Positions 17,669-28,096 are shown, numbered from the stretch's first letter. The stretch is DNA of 64,000 nt from Salinicoccus sp. YB14-2 (GCF_001265075.1 NZ_LFKO01000001.1:515160-579159); one strand, 5' to 3'. Program-made: numbers and translations. Notes: generated by a model from the letters alone, not told the origin.

Positions 17669-18931
17669 CTAATCATTATTTTCAACTGTACCTTCCTCTG
17701 GTGCTTCTTTTAAAATCCGAATGGTGCGGATCGTCTGACTTTCCATCACTACCACTTCAAATCTGAGTCCGAGCTCTTTATTTTTAAACACATCCCCCTG
17801 GACCGGAATATCATTGAATTCCTTGAACAGATATCCTGACAGAGTATCTTCTTCCTCCGGGATGTCCGTTTCAAACTGCGTGTTCAAACGATGAAGTGTG
17901 ATTCTGCCGTCACAAATAATTTCATCTTGGGTCATTTTATCTACAAGGGCATCACCTTTGACGTCGGTCTCATCTTCAATATCAAACCCGAGCATATTCT
18001 CGATAATGTCTTCATGGGTCACGATACCTTCTGTGCCGCCGTATTCATCGAGCACAATCGCCAGATGACGCCGCTCTTTCGTCATCTTCCTCAATACGTT
18101 TTCCACTGCATCAAATTCTTTGACGGTCAGAGGATCCGGATCTGCAAAATCTATCAGATTCTTCTCAGGGGTGAGTGACCATCTAAGCAAATATTTAGTA
18201 TGGAAAACACCGACGATATCATCAAGATTTTCATTATAGATCGGATACCTTGTATGCATCAGGTTCACAACCGTATCAAGCACTTCATCATATGATGAAT
18301 CCGATTTGATTGCATCCATCTCGGTTCTCGGTGTGGACATGATATCTTTCACATTTAAATCGCGGAAATCCAGAATACCTTTAATCCGGTTCCGTTCCCG
18401 CCCTTTCAATACCCCTTCGGCGTTCGCGATATCAATCAGGTTCACCAGCTCATCTTTGGATACAGTCCAGGCCGGCTGCTCGCCCCTTGATAAGATTTTG
18501 GTAATATTATCCGTAATAAAATTCAAAATGACCGTAAGCGGCTTGAAAATGATGATGATCAGTGTAATCAGCGGCCGGACCAAATTTGAAATTTGTTCGG
18601 GAAATGCCGCAGCAATTGATTTCGGTATGACTTCGGCAAATAAAATGATTGTAATGGTGAGAGCCGCACTCGCAATCGCCACATTCCATCCGTAATCGAT
18701 CGCCATCGCTGTGACAACCGTAGGCAGAAGTATATTGGAGATATTATTACCTATCAATATCGTCGTGATGAACTCACTCGGCTTTGACACGACGCCCAGC
18801 AGTTTCGCCGCTTTCTTATCTCCGTCCTGCACTTTTGCCTGCAGCTTCACTTTATCCACTGCCGTTAACGCTGTTTCACTTCCTGAAAAGAATAATGAAG
18901 TGAATAATAAAATGATGATCAAAAAGACCAA
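17669..18931 (-). CDS. Hemolysin/CNNM family protein (DUF21-CBS-CorC)
   Basis: 420 aa from a TTG start with AAGGGGAAG upstream. Three parts: DUF21 membrane domain (about residues 1-180), a CBS pair (about 195-320, with TPRTEMDAI and LDEYGGTEGIVTHEDIIE) and the C-terminal CorC_HlyC transporter-associated domain (about 335-410). Related proteins act in Mg2+ or Co2+ homeostasis, and some staphylococcal homologues export Mg2+. No haemolytic activity is implied. Confidence 0.88.
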   Translation of the reverse strand: MVFLIIILLFTSLFFSGSETALTAVDKVKLQAKVQDGDKKAAKLLGVVSKPSEFITTILIGNNISNILLPTVVTAMAIDYGWNVAIASAALTITIILFAEVIPKSIAAAFPEQISNLVRPLITLIIIIFKPLTVILNFITDNITKILSRGEQPAWTVSKDELVNLIDIANAEGVLKGRERNRIKGILDFRDLNVKDIMSTPRTEMDAIKSDSSYDEVLDTVVNLMHTRYPIYNENLDDIVGVFHTKYLLRWSLTPEKNLIDFADPDPLTVKEFDAVENVLRKMTKERRHLAIVLDEYGGTEGIVTHEDIIENMLGFDIEDETDVKGDALVDKMTQDEIICDGRITLHRLNTQFETDIPEEEDTLSGYLFKEFNDIPVQGDVFKNKELGLRFEVVVMESQTIRTIRILKEAPEEGTVENND

Positions 18932-18995
18932 AAGATCTTCCCCTTTCTGAGACCCTTTTTAACACTCGATTATATTTCTTTAATTATATCAGATT

Positions 18996-19043
18996 TAAAA
19001 TAAAATGAGCTTGCATCATTTTCAGATACAAGCTCATGTTTTT
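18996..19043. terminator. Terminator downstream of copZ
   Basis: ATGAGCTTG (19005-19013) pairs with CAAGCTCAT (19029-19037), flanked by A-rich sequence on the left and TTTTT on the right. Confidence 0.65.
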
Positions 19044-19047
19044 AATA

Positions 19048-19254
19048 TTATACTACATCATAGCCCTGCTCTTCAATCGCTTCATTCATTTCATCTACAT
19101 TGACTTGATCTTCATCGTACTCGACAGAAACTTTGTTGGCTTCTAAATCGACTTCCGCTTTGCTCACTCCGGAGAGCTTGCCTAAAGCACCTTCCACCGA
19201 GCTTTTGCAATGTCCGCAAGTCATACCTTCAACTTTGATTGATGTTGTGTTCAT
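19048..19254 (-). CDS. copZ: Copper chaperone CopZ
   Basis: 68 aa from the ATG at 19254, 8 nt after GGAGG. A single heavy-metal-associated domain with the Cu(I) motif GMTCGHC near residue 10. Carries Cu(I) in the cytoplasm to the CopA ATPase encoded immediately upstream (31 bp). Third gene of csoR-copA-copZ, so copper-induced through the CsoR operator at 22027-22047. Confidence 0.95.
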   Translation of the reverse strand: MNTTSIKVEGMTCGHCKSSVEGALGKLSGVSKAEVDLEANKVSVEYDEDQVNVDEMNEAIEEQGYDVV

Positions 19255-19285
19255 ATTAAATACCTCCATATTATTTTATATATTA

Positions 19286-21670
19286 TTATATTTTTACTCT
19301 TTTCAGTCTTAAGGCGTTGGTCACAACGCTGACAGAGCTGAATGCCATGGCAGCACCAGCCACCCATGGTGCGAGGAAACCGAGTGCAGCAATCGGGATG
19401 CCTGCTGAATTATAGGCGAATGCCCAAAACAGATTTTGCTTGATATTGCGGATTGTCTGGTGACTCAGATTGATCGCTTTTGGAATCAACGTCAGTTCTC
19501 CGCCCATAATCGTAATATCTGCCGCTTCAATCGCAACTTCTGTTCCCGTCCCAATCGCGATTCCAATATCCGCCGTTGCCAGTGCCGGTGCGTCATTCAC
19601 ACCATCTCCGACCATTGCCACGGATTTGCCTTGGGCCTGAACTTTCTTAACCTGTTCAGCTTTCTCCTCTGGCAGCACTTCAGCAATCACCGTATCTATA
19701 TTTACTTCCCTTGCAATTGCTTCAGCTGTACGCTGGTTATCACCGGTAAGCATGATCACTTCAAGCCCCTGTTCGTGCAGGGAGGCAATTGCTTCTTTTG
19801 CGGTATCTTTCACAGTATCCTGGACAGCTACAATACCAGCAATTTGATTGTTCACTGCAACCAGCATCGCCGTTTTACCTTCGTATTCATATTGTGTCAT
19901 TTCTGAATCGTAAGAATCAACTTCAATGTTTTGATCTGCCATCAATTTTCTTGTGCCGACAAGAACACGGTCGCCATCCAAAACAGCCTCTATACCATGT
20001 CCCGGTATTGCAATGAAATCATCCACTTCAGGAATATCAATTGCCTTTTCTGTTGCATAAGAGACGATTGCTGTTGCAAGAGGGTGCTCAGAGCCGTTCT
20101 CCGCTGCTGCAAGCAGCTTCAATACATATTCATCACCTGTGAAGTCCGTCACTTCCGGTTTGCCTTTTGTAATAGTGCCTGTTTTATCCAAAATGACAGC
20201 ATCAAGGTTATGAGTTTTCTCCAGATGCTCTCCGCCTTTGAATAAAATACCGCTCTCAGCACCTTTTCCGGTACCGACCATGATTGACGTCGGTGTCGCA
20301 AGACCCAGCGCACACGGACATGCAATGACAAGTACTGTGATTGATGCAATCAATGCCGGTTCAAGATTATACGGGGATGCGATAAAGTACCATATTAAAA
20401 ATGTCACAATCGCAATACCGATGACGATCGGTACGAAGTAGCCGGAAACAATATCAGCCATTCTCTGGATCGGCGCTTTTTTTCCCTGCGCCTCTTCAAC
20501 CACTTTTATAATGGACTGCAGTGCTGTATCTTTTCCGACACGGGATGCTTCCACAACAACATTCCCGTTCTGGTTGATTGTCGAGCCTGTCACTTTATCC
20601 TCAATATTCTTTTCAATCGGGATGGATTCACCTGTCAGCATCGATTCATCGACAGACGTTCTTCCTTTAGTGATTACGCCGTCTGCCGGAAACTTTTCAC
20701 CCGGTTTTACGACAAGAGCATCGCCGACTGCGACTTCCGCTGCAGGAATCATTGTTTCAATGCCGTCCCTCAAGACTCTCGCTTCTTTCGCCTGCATATT
20801 CATCAGTTCTTTTATCGCACCTGAAGTCTGTGATTTCGCACGGGCTTCTAGGTACTTACCGAATAAAATCAGAGTAATGATGATTGCACTGGCCTCAAAA
20901 TATAAGTGCGGATCAGCGGTGGCCCCGGTCATCCATCTGTATGTTTCAAACAGACTGAAACCGAAAGCTGCAGTCGTACCCATAGCGACCAGTACATCCA
21001 TGTTGGCGCTTAAACTTTTTAAGCTTCTATATGCCCCGACATAAAACTGCCAGCCCAGTATGAATTGTACAGGGGTTGCAAATGCGAGCTGGAACCATGG
21101 ATTCATAAATATACCAGGAAGACTCATTCCGAATAAGTGATCCAGCATTGTCACAAGCAGCGGCAGTGACAGCAAAGCAGAGATGATCACTTTCCATTTT
21201 AACCTCGACAATTCTTTACCTTTTTTCTCTTCTCTCGATTCAGCGCTTTCTTTTGCCGTGGCACCGTAGCCTAAATCGTCGATGCGGGCAATCAGGTCTC
21301 CTTCAGAAAGAACATTGGCGTTATACTCGATTACGGCATTTTCTGTCGCGAGATTGACCGTGGCGCTGGACACACCGCCGGTCTTGTTCAGTACTTTTTC
21401 TATTCTGTTTGAACAGGCCGCGCAAGTCATGCCTGAAATATCAAACTCAACTTCATCGTACTGGACACCATAGCCGAGATTTTCAATTTTGTTCGTAATA
21501 TCGTCTATTTTGATATTCTTTTTATCGTAATCAACGGTTGCCTGTTCTGTAGCCAGATTGACTTTGGCATCAACACCGTCCATCTTGTTCAATACTTTTT
21601 CTATTCTGTTTGAACAGGCCGCACAGGTCATCCCCGTGACATTCAGCCTTGTGCTTTCTCTGTTTTCCAC
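19286..21670 (-). CDS. copA: Copper-exporting P-type ATPase
   Basis: 794 aa from a GTG start 8 nt after AAAGGAGG. Two N-terminal HMA domains each with [14 protein letters not shown]; eight-helix membrane part with the [10 protein letters not shown] metal site; phosphorylation motif [19 protein letters not shown] and [10 protein letters not shown] hinge motifs. It pumps Cu(I) out of the cell. The length equals that of S. aureus and B. subtilis CopA. Middle gene of the copper operon. Confidence 0.97.
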   Translation of the reverse strand: MENRESTRLNVTGMTCAACSNRIEKVLNKMDGVDAKVNLATEQATVDYDKKNIKIDDITNKIENLGYGVQYDEVEFDISGMTCAACSNRIEKVLNKTGGVSSATVNLATENAVIEYNANVLSEGDLIARIDDLGYGATAKESAESREEKKGKELSRLKWKVIISALLSLPLLVTMLDHLFGMSLPGIFMNPWFQLAFATPVQFILGWQFYVGAYRSLKSLSANMDVLVAMGTTAAFGFSLFETYRWMTGATADPHLYFEASAIIITLILFGKYLEARAKSQTSGAIKELMNMQAKEARVLRDGIETMIPAAEVAVGDALVVKPGEKFPADGVITKGRTSVDESMLTGESIPIEKNIEDKVTGSTINQNGNVVVEASRVGKDTALQSIIKVVEEAQGKKAPIQRMADIVSGYFVPIVIGIAIVTFLIWYFIASPYNLEPALIASITVLVIACPCALGLATPTSIMVGTGKGAESGILFKGGEHLEKTHNLDAVILDKTGTITKGKPEVTDFTGDEYVLKLLAAAENGSEHPLATAIVSYATEKAIDIPEVDDFIAIPGHGIEAVLDGDRVLVGTRKLMADQNIEVDSYDSEMTQYEYEGKTAMLVAVNNQIAGIVAVQDTVKDTAKEAIASLHEQGLEVIMLTGDNQRTAEAIAREVNIDTVIAEVLPEEKAEQVKKVQAQGKSVAMVGDGVNDAPALATADIGIAIGTGTEVAIEAADITIMGGELTLIPKAINLSHQTIRNIKQNLFWAFAYNSAGIPIAALGFLAPWVAGAAMAFSSVSVVTNALRLKRVKI

Positions 21671-21688
21671 TTTTCCGGCCTCCTTTAA

Positions 21689-21991
21689 TTATTTTGAAAA
21701 CTGCTTCAGTACCGCCATCAGTTCTTCGATTGATGAGTCACCTTCACCTTTATCTATCGCGTCCGTCACACAATGTTTCATATGCCTTTCTGTGACTTCA
21801 TAGCCCACATTTTTAAGCGCAGACTGGATGGCGCTGATCTGAATGAGGATATCTACACAGTAACGGTCTTCCTCAATCATTTTCTGTATTCCCCGGACCT
21901 GTCCTTCGATGCGTCTAAGACGTTTCTTTACTTTATCTTTTTCATCATCTGTCCTCGGTATCACTGCGTGATCATGTAATGTCTCTTCCAT
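21689..21991 (-). CDS. csoR: Copper-sensing repressor CsoR
   Basis: About 100 aa. Four-helix DUF156 repressor. Cu(I) ligands are visible as Cys in DRYCVDIL and His-Cys in MKHCVTDAI (Cys-x(n)-His-x3-Cys pattern). The ATG at 21991 is favoured over a GTG at 22000 because GGTGAAG lies just before it. First gene of the operon, next to a perfect CsoR operator, so it represses its own operon when copper is low. Confidence 0.93.
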   Translation of the reverse strand: MEETLHDHAVIPRTDDEKDKVKKRLRRIEGQVRGIQKMIEEDRYCVDILIQISAIQSALKNVGYEVTERHMKHCVTDAIDKGEGDSSIEELMAVLKQFSK

Positions 21992-22026
21992 ATTCTTCAC
22001 CGTCCCAATCTTATTCTCTGATTATA

Positions 22027-22047
22027 TTATACCCCAATGGGGTATAA
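22027..22047. promoter_or_regulatory. CsoR operator
   Basis: TTATACCCCAATGGGGTATAA, a 21-bp perfect inverted repeat with a 3-nt centre, read as TATACCCC (22028-22035), AAT, GGGGTATA (22039-22046). This is the well known G/C-tract CsoR site and lies 36 bp before csoR. Confidence 0.92.
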
Positions 22048-22057
22048 GTGTCAACAA

Positions 22058-22079
22058 TAAAAAGCCCGCAAAAGCGGGC
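22058..22079 (-). terminator. Terminator of the S9 peptidase gene
   Basis: GCCCGC (22064-22069), AAAA loop, GCGGGC (22074-22079), with an A-run at 22058-22063 giving a U-tract on the - strand. It separates the peptidase gene from the copper promoter. Confidence 0.8.
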
Positions 22080-22085
22080 CGAAAA

Positions 22086-23867
22086 TTACTGGTGTTCATT
22101 TAAAAACTCAAGCATTGATTTGTATACAAGAATTTCATTTTCTTTTTTGGAGAAACCATGACCTTCATCATCCAGTACGATATACTCAACTTCACGTCCG
22201 GCATTTCTCAGTTTCTCCACAATCTGATCCGATTCATCTTTGACCACCCGGGGATCATGCGCTCCCTGTATGACGAGCATCGGCTTCGTCATCGTATCCA
22301 GGTATGTTACCGGACTGTCCTTCTCAAATCGTTCCTTATCTTCGACGGGATCACCGAGCCATCGTTTCATGAGCGGCTTCCAATGTTCCGGCACAGAGTT
22401 ATAAAATGTGAACAGGTTGGATACCCCGAAAATATCCACAACTGCTCTGAAGTACTCCGGATGACGGCCATGCAGGAGCAGTGCCATATAACCCCCGTAA
22501 CTACCGCCGACAAGGAATAGTTTGTCGGCACTGGATATGCCTTCATCAAACAGCCATTTGATGCCTTCGACATTATCGAGTCTCGGGCCGTGGCCCCAGT
22601 CACCTTCCACCATCTTGACAAATTCTGCACCATAGCCTGTACTGCCTCTGAAATTTGGACAGAATATATTGTAGCCCCTGTTTAAAAAAATCTGGAACAT
22701 CGCCCTGAAAGATTTACTCTCATTGTATTGCGGTCCGCCGTGCGGCCAGAATATTGTATACCCGTTCGCATTATCAGGTTTTGCTCTGAACAAAAGTGCC
22801 TCGATGTCCAAATCATCGAATGATTTGTAGGTGATGACTTCAGGTTCGACCATATCTTTCGGAATGACACCGGGCACTTTATTTTTAGTCATCTGTTCCC
22901 ATGATTCATTTTCATACTTGAAAATATTCGTCGGTACCGCAGCGCTTGTACCTTTGACATACAATACACCGCTGCGCGTTGTGACCAGCCCGCTGAACAA
23001 AGTGACCGGCGCTGTGATTGGTTCGAGCTGATCATGGTTCAAATCATAATAATATAGATTTTGCACCACCCCTTTTTGGGTCAGAAGATACATCATATTC
23101 GTATGACGGTTGAATTTGATCATCATCAGCGATTCCTGTTCGAAATCGAGCACTTTTTCAAAAGATTTGGTTGTCAGATCATATTTCGCAAGATAACTGT
23201 AATCTGAATCATAATTGGTTACAAACCAGGCTTCATCATCTTTTACAAATGTGATGCTGCCGACGGTGTGTACCTTATCAATATCAGGCGTCAAATACTT
23301 AATACCTTCTTCAGTTTTAATAAACCCAATCATATAAGTATTTGCATATGCCGTGACATAAACTGAATTCTCTTCATCCTGTGAGACATCGATCAGATGT
23401 GTCGGACCGCCCCTGCCCTCATGCAGCAGCCTCTCTTCTTTTGTTTCTATATCATAGACGTATGAATTCAAATAGCTGTCATTGCCCTTTGATGAACTAT
23501 AGTAGACTCTTGAACCGTCTTTCGATAATTTAGTGAACATGAATTTATCTTTGTCTTTTGCATCAATCAGCTGCTCAGGTATACCCCCTTCGGGTGGTAT
23601 GGCATAAATCTTATGATTTTCATCGCCGTCTTTATCAAAACCCGCCAGCACATAGTCCCCATTGGGTGCGGCCTGGATAAAGCTCGTACTTTCATCTTTG
23701 CCGGAAAACTGATACGGATAATAATTCGGCAGGTCCATTCCGTATATATTCACTTTCCCATTCATGTTTGAGGAAAAGAGCAGCTTTTTCTCGTCTGCGC
23801 TGATTGAAAAATCCCCGATGCTGTACGGTGTGAAGAACTGCTCCACCGTCGTTTTTTGAAACTCCAT
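22086..23867 (-). CDS. S9 family (prolyl oligopeptidase-like) serine peptidase
   Basis: 593 aa. N-terminal beta-propeller (about residues 20-330, with blades such as FSISADEKKLLFSSN) gates a C-terminal alpha/beta-hydrolase domain. Catalytic triad segments: VGGSYGGYMALLL (Ser), QGAHDPRVV (Asp), DEGHGF (His). Cytoplasmic; no signal peptide. Cleaves short peptides, probably after proline or acyl-amino acids. ATG follows GGAGGGGTTTTA. Monocistronic with its own terminator. Confidence 0.88.
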   Translation of the reverse strand: MEFQKTTVEQFFTPYSIGDFSISADEKKLLFSSNMNGKVNIYGMDLPNYYPYQFSGKDESTSFIQAAPNGDYVLAGFDKDGDENHKIYAIPPEGGIPEQLIDAKDKDKFMFTKLSKDGSRVYYSSSKGNDSYLNSYVYDIETKEERLLHEGRGGPTHLIDVSQDEENSVYVTAYANTYMIGFIKTEEGIKYLTPDIDKVHTVGSITFVKDDEAWFVTNYDSDYSYLAKYDLTTKSFEKVLDFEQESLMMIKFNRHTNMMYLLTQKGVVQNLYYYDLNHDQLEPITAPVTLFSGLVTTRSGVLYVKGTSAAVPTNIFKYENESWEQMTKNKVPGVIPKDMVEPEVITYKSFDDLDIEALLFRAKPDNANGYTIFWPHGGPQYNESKSFRAMFQIFLNRGYNIFCPNFRGSTGYGAEFVKMVEGDWGHGPRLDNVEGIKWLFDEGISSADKLFLVGGSYGGYMALLLHGRHPEYFRAVVDIFGVSNLFTFYNSVPEHWKPLMKRWLGDPVEDKERFEKDSPVTYLDTMTKPMLVIQGAHDPRVVKDESDQIVEKLRNAGREVEYIVLDDEGHGFSKKENEILVYKSMLEFLNEHQ

Positions 23868-23955
23868 TAAAACCCCTCCGTTATTTTATTACTCATAACA
23901 ATTTTAATCGAGATTAGAAGAGTGTGCAATTTAAGGAGAACGATCTGCCTTTTTA

Positions 23956-23998
23956 TTGCGGCACCGCTTCTGCACCATACCGGAGAACACACTTTCAT
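23956..23998 (+). repeat. Possible decayed copy of the 41-bp hairpin repeat
   Basis: This stretch lines up with the 41-bp repeats at 42.35 and 60.2 kb: CACCG in place of CATCG, then TGCACCAT, CCGGAGAACAC matching the CGGGAGAACAC part. Many substitutions, so the assignment is tentative. It lies between the two - strand genes, beside a terminator. Confidence 0.35.
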
Positions 23999-24000
23999 CC

Positions 24001-24029
24001 AAAAAAGAGGCCGGAATTCCGGCCTCTTT
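24001..24029 (-). terminator. Terminator of the secreted phosphoesterase gene
   Basis: 11-bp perfect arms AAAGAGGCCGG / CCGGCCTCTTT (24004-24014 with 24019-24029) and an A-run on the left. Confidence 0.85.
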
Positions 24030-24047
24030 CAACATCACTCAATATTT

Positions 24048-25865
24048 TTATTCCGCATCTTTAACGATACCGAACTGATCTACCATTTCTACTGTTCTTT
24101 CTTCACCTTCCAGCAGTTCACCTTCGATCTGATACATGCTGACAACGAGTTCGTCGTCTGCCATCTCATAAACTGCGAAGTTCTGTACTGCTGAATCCCT
24201 ATTGTTTGAATGAGAATCTTCAAATGAATCTGTTTCCTGCGGCTGGTTGCCGTATGCAAACAAGTCATTGTAGTAGTCCATATCTTCCTGAGTCATCCAG
24301 TCAAGGTCTGGTCTGACTTCCTGCAGGTGGTCGACTCCTTTGGAATAAACGTCATCATACTCTTTTGTTCCGCCGGTGTTAGGCAAGATGTATGTCGTCC
24401 CTTCAGGATTTTCCATATATTCAACACCATTGTCACCTACAAACGACTCCACATCTTCCACTTGTCCATTCGAGAAGTTTTCATCAGAATCAACATGCGT
24501 TAATGAGTGTGTCCTTGAAACGACATGGTCATGACCCTGAAGTGCAAGATCTACATCCAGTTCATCGATTAAAGCAGTCAACTCTTCTCTGATTTCCTGA
24601 ACATCTTCATCCTGCAGTGAATGATATGACTTCGAGTAAAGCGGCTTATGGTAGTTCAGAACTACCCACTTTGCACCATTAGCGCGGGCCTGTTCGATGT
24701 CTGCCTTAATCCACTCCATCTGCTCTTTGCCGATTGCACCGCCATTCGGATTGTCGTCGGATTCTTTATTGTCATTCGTGTTCAATGTAACAAAATGAAC
24801 GCCATTATAATCGAATGAATAATACGAACCGCCGTCCACCGCATCGTTAGTCACCGGCACATTGAAGTGTTCATTGAATTTCCCTGTCACAGGGTCATCG
24901 TTCCAGTCCAGTGCATATTCATCATGGTTGCCGGGTGCAACCGCCATTGCCGACTGCATGAAATACGGTTTGGATTGTTCAAAAATATCCACCCACTCAT
25001 CTTCCACTTCAGCAACTTCGACTACATCGCCCGTATGAAGTACGAAGTCTGTCTCTCCTGCAGTTTCCAGTGCCTTCTGTAATGTGTCAGCACCAAATGC
25101 CGCTTCATTACGGACATTTTCATTCCAGAATGCATTTTGAGTATCTGTGTAATGTACAAATTTGAATGGATCTCCTGATTCACCCGATGTTTTAAACTCT
25201 CCGACCTCACTGATTTCACCTGACTCACTGCCTACCTGGTAATAGTATGTAGTGTCCGGTTCAAGTTCAGCCGCCTCTGCTTTATAGGAATACTCCTTAA
25301 CATCGATGAGATCCATCTGTCCGTATTCAGAACCGGACATCCAGTCTCCGCCGTGCGCCTGTTCATCAGTATAATAACCGTTGATTACCGGTTCGCCATT
25401 TTCATCTGTCACAGGTTCTCCTTCTTCGTCTTCTTCTACATCGGCAAAGATATAGTAGCCGTTTTCGTCACGTTCACCGTAACTGGAAGTGACTTCCTGT
25501 GCTTCGGCTTCAAATTCCATTGAATCGTCAAAGTCTCCGCTTTTGGAAACCCACACTTTTGAATCTTCATATAGATCTGTCGTATACCAATTGAAGCCCA
25601 TCCCGCTTGTCGTATCACCGTTGAATGTGGCTGAGATACGGTTTGGAGCGTTGTTCGCCTCTATTTCAGCCACCTCCGGCTTCTCATCTGTCAGTTCAGG
25701 GATGAATTGCTCCGTCACCGGTTCTGAAGGGGCACCATCGGGACCGCCTCCGCCTGCAGCGAGTGCAGCCGGGTTGAACAACGATGATAATAAAAGTAAC
25801 AGTGCTGCAAATGCGACACCGAATGCAGTCATAAATTTCTTGTCATTAAACAAATTGACATTCAT
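24048..25865 (-). CDS. Secreted metallophosphoesterase with purple-acid-phosphatase-like N-domain
   Basis: 605 aa from the ATG at 25865; GGGAGG lies 10 nt upstream. Signal peptide with a long hydrophobic core (TAFGVAFAALLLLLSSLF) and an AxA-type cleavage site (ALAAGG). A fibronectin-III/PAP-N domain spans about residues 75-220 (NRISATFNGDTTSGMGFNWYT ... YYYQVGS). The calcineurin-like domain follows with HYTDTQN, HTGDVVE, GNHDEYA, NYHKPLYS and LQGHDHVVSR, so all metal ligands are present. Acidic. It probably scavenges phosphate from extracellular esters. No Pho box was identified upstream. Confidence 0.85.
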   Translation of the reverse strand: MNVNLFNDKKFMTAFGVAFAALLLLLSSLFNPAALAAGGGGPDGAPSEPVTEQFIPELTDEKPEVAEIEANNAPNRISATFNGDTTSGMGFNWYTTDLYEDSKVWVSKSGDFDDSMEFEAEAQEVTSSYGERDENGYYIFADVEEDEEGEPVTDENGEPVINGYYTDEQAHGGDWMSGSEYGQMDLIDVKEYSYKAEAAELEPDTTYYYQVGSESGEISEVGEFKTSGESGDPFKFVHYTDTQNAFWNENVRNEAAFGADTLQKALETAGETDFVLHTGDVVEVAEVEDEWVDIFEQSKPYFMQSAMAVAPGNHDEYALDWNDDPVTGKFNEHFNVPVTNDAVDGGSYYSFDYNGVHFVTLNTNDNKESDDNPNGGAIGKEQMEWIKADIEQARANGAKWVVLNYHKPLYSKSYHSLQDEDVQEIREELTALIDELDVDLALQGHDHVVSRTHSLTHVDSDENFSNGQVEDVESFVGDNGVEYMENPEGTTYILPNTGGTKEYDDVYSKGVDHLQEVRPDLDWMTQEDMDYYNDLFAYGNQPQETDSFEDSHSNNRDSAVQNFAVYEMADDELVVSMYQIEGELLEGEERTVEMVDQFGIVKDAE

Positions 25866-26036
25866 TAACAGTAAACCTCCCAAGAATTTTGAATCATATA
25901 ATAATCACTTACATTTATATGATAAAGGTTCAATGTTCATGCAGTTTTAATATGACGTAAATCTTTATTTAGTTTTCAGCCGCTTTGTTTTATTTACGTA
26001 AATTTTATTAAGTTCTCTTAATGTGAATGGTCTGAT

Positions 26037-26813
26037 TTAACTGATACTGAATTTCACTTCACCCATACCTTCGAATTTAGTGACTACTTCATCACCTTTA
26101 TTTAAATGGATTGCTTCGGTCATCCCTCCGGTAAAGATGACATCTCCTTTTTTCAAACCGGAACCATTCCGTTCATACAGCATCTTTGCGAGTGTTGCCA
26201 CCGACTCAGCAGGGTGACCGAGAACAGCTGAACTCATTCCTGTAATTTTTTCCTCCCCATTCGTATGGATTGAAACACTGATATTTTCAAGTTCATGCCC
26301 TTCGGGAATAAACTTCTCTTTGCCGTAAACAACACCTTTGGCCGAAGTGTTGTCTGCTATGACGTCAGGCAGCGTAAACTTGAAATTTTTATATCTGCTG
26401 TCGATGATTTCAAGTGCCGGTATGACAGATTCAGTGCGCTCCATCACCTCATCAATTGTGATATCTTCTCCTTTGATATCATCTTTAAGAATAAACACCA
26501 GTTCAGCTTCAACTTTCGGATGAAGGTAGCCATCAAACGTCAATGTCTCTCCGTCGTATTTCTCCATATAGTCGTAAACTTTTCCGTGAATCGGGTCATT
26601 GACGCCCATCTGTTCCATTTTCCCCCTGCTCGTCAGGCCCATTTTATACGCAGTGATCCTCTGGCCTTTATTCTCTTTCAGACGGATGACTTCCTCCTGG
26701 ATATCATAAGCCTGATCGATTGTAATATCATTAGATTCTGCAGTGATCCGGTCAATCGGATAATGGCTGTCTTCGGCATTGTACACGTGTTTTGCGATTT
26801 CTTTTATATTCAT
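26037..26813 (-). CDS. 2-Keto-4-pentenoate hydratase/4-oxalocrotonate decarboxylase family protein (copy 1)
   Basis: 258 aa from the ATG at 26813 with AAAGGGGAAG upstream. Member of the fumarylacetoacetate hydrolase-like hydratase/decarboxylase family (DmpE/DmpH type): KMGLTSRGKMEQMGVNDPIHG, a metal-binding PKVEAELVF segment, and GHPAESVATLAKML. The usual partners (catechol meta-cleavage dioxygenase, aldolase) are not adjacent. A second, divergent paralogue lies at 32228-32974. Substrate unknown; the ring-cleaving dioxygenase at 0.9 kb is of another type. Confidence 0.8.
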   Translation of the reverse strand: MNIKEIAKHVYNAEDSHYPIDRITAESNDITIDQAYDIQEEVIRLKENKGQRITAYKMGLTSRGKMEQMGVNDPIHGKVYDYMEKYDGETLTFDGYLHPKVEAELVFILKDDIKGEDITIDEVMERTESVIPALEIIDSRYKNFKFTLPDVIADNTSAKGVVYGKEKFIPEGHELENISVSIHTNGEEKITGMSSAVLGHPAESVATLAKMLYERNGSGLKKGDVIFTGGMTEAIHLNKGDEVVTKFEGMGEVKFSIS

Positions 26814-26901
26814 CGATAATCTTCCCCTTTTCATATTTCATTCATCTGTATCGTATCCCTTCGATACATGATACAAAAATCTAAAGATTTTCTGATAAAT
26901 T

Positions 26902-26928
26902 AAAAACGCCTTCCTCAAGAAGGCATTT
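26902..26928 (-). terminator. Terminator of the aminotransferase gene
   Basis: GCCTTC (26908-26913) with GAAGGC (26919-26924), flanked by AAAAA on the left (U-tract on the - strand) and TTTT on the right. Confidence 0.75.
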
Positions 26929-26935
26929 TCACTAT

Positions 26936-28096
26936 CTATTTCATATCCAGTATTTTAATATATTTCTCCAGACGGTCTGCTGCTTCAGTCAATTCTTCCA
27001 TACTGCAGGCAAATGACAGTCTGATATGCCCTTCACCGTATTCGGAAAATGAGCGCCCCGGGACGACTGCCAGATGGACATTTTCAAGCAGGTCCGTCGC
27101 AAACTTGAAAGAATCTTTTTCGTACTTGCTGATCGACGGAAAGATATAGAAGGCACCGGTCGGCTTCGACACTTCAAGCCCCATATCGACCAATCTCTTA
27201 TAAATATAATCTCGTCGTTGAATATACGCCTGGTTCATCTCTTTAGGCACATGAAGCTGAGTCGTCAGTGCTTCAATTGCTGCATACTGGCTCGGAATGC
27301 TCGCACAGATCGTGTTATAAAGGTGGACGGCTGTAATATCTTCCATAATCACTCTGTGTCCGACCACATATCCGATACGCCAGCCTGTCATCGCATGAGA
27401 CTTGCTGAGTCCGTTGACGATAATCGCCTTTTCTTTGATGTCCGGATATTTTGCCAGACTGATATGTTCATCTTCCAAAGTGTTCTCACCATAAATTTCA
27501 TCTGTAATAACAAAAATATCATGCTTTTTAAATACTTCCACAAGCGCATCCATCTGCGCCTCAGTGTATGTGACTCCAGTCGGGTTCGTCGGGTAATTCA
27601 GCAGCACTGCTTTAGTTTTTTCCGTAATATTCGATTCAATCAGTTCAGGTGTCGCGATGTAATCAGTTTCAGACATATCAATGAACTTTGTCACACCGCC
27701 GCTGAGCTCGATAATCGGTTCGTAACCCAGATAGGTCGGTGCCGGAATAAGCACTTCGTCTCCCGGATCGATGATGGCTCTGAGAATGCCGTCTATCCCT
27801 TCACTGCCGCCGACAGTGACCAGCACTTCCCCGTTCGGATCATATTCCGCTCCATAGCGCTCATTATAATAGTCGCTGATCGCCCTTCTCAGTTCAAGCA
27901 GTCCCGTGTTGTGGGAATACTTCATCGACTTTGTATTAATCGCATCAATCGCCGCCTGCTTCACCGGTTCCGGTGTATCAAAGTCGGGCTGTCCAAGTGT
28001 CAGATCCACTGCATCCGGGAACTCTTCCACACGGTTTGCGAACTGTCTCGTGCCCGGTACTTCTATATTTTTCATCTTTTTATTTGCCTGTGGCAT
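26936..28096 (-). CDS. Class I/II PLP aminotransferase (PatA-like)
   Basis: 386 aa, fold type I. PLP lysine in VNGLSKSHAMTGWRIGY; NYPTNPTGV and TDEIYGE are standard cofactor contacts; GGSEGIDGIL and APTYLGY complete the site. The sequence resembles B. subtilis PatA (N-acetyl-L,L-diaminopimelate aminotransferase), but aromatic or broad-range aminotransferases share these motifs. ATG follows GAGGAAGAGTGATATC. No lysine-biosynthesis neighbours here, so the exact substrate is open. Confidence 0.85.
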   Translation of the reverse strand: MPQANKKMKNIEVPGTRQFANRVEEFPDAVDLTLGQPDFDTPEPVKQAAIDAINTKSMKYSHNTGLLELRRAISDYYNERYGAEYDPNGEVLVTVGGSEGIDGILRAIIDPGDEVLIPAPTYLGYEPIIELSGGVTKFIDMSETDYIATPELIESNITEKTKAVLLNYPTNPTGVTYTEAQMDALVEVFKKHDIFVITDEIYGENTLEDEHISLAKYPDIKEKAIIVNGLSKSHAMTGWRIGYVVGHRVIMEDITAVHLYNTICASIPSQYAAIEALTTQLHVPKEMNQAYIQRRDYIYKRLVDMGLEVSKPTGAFYIFPSISKYEKDSFKFATDLLENVHLAVVPGRSFSEYGEGHIRLSFACSMEELTEAADRLEKYIKILDMK

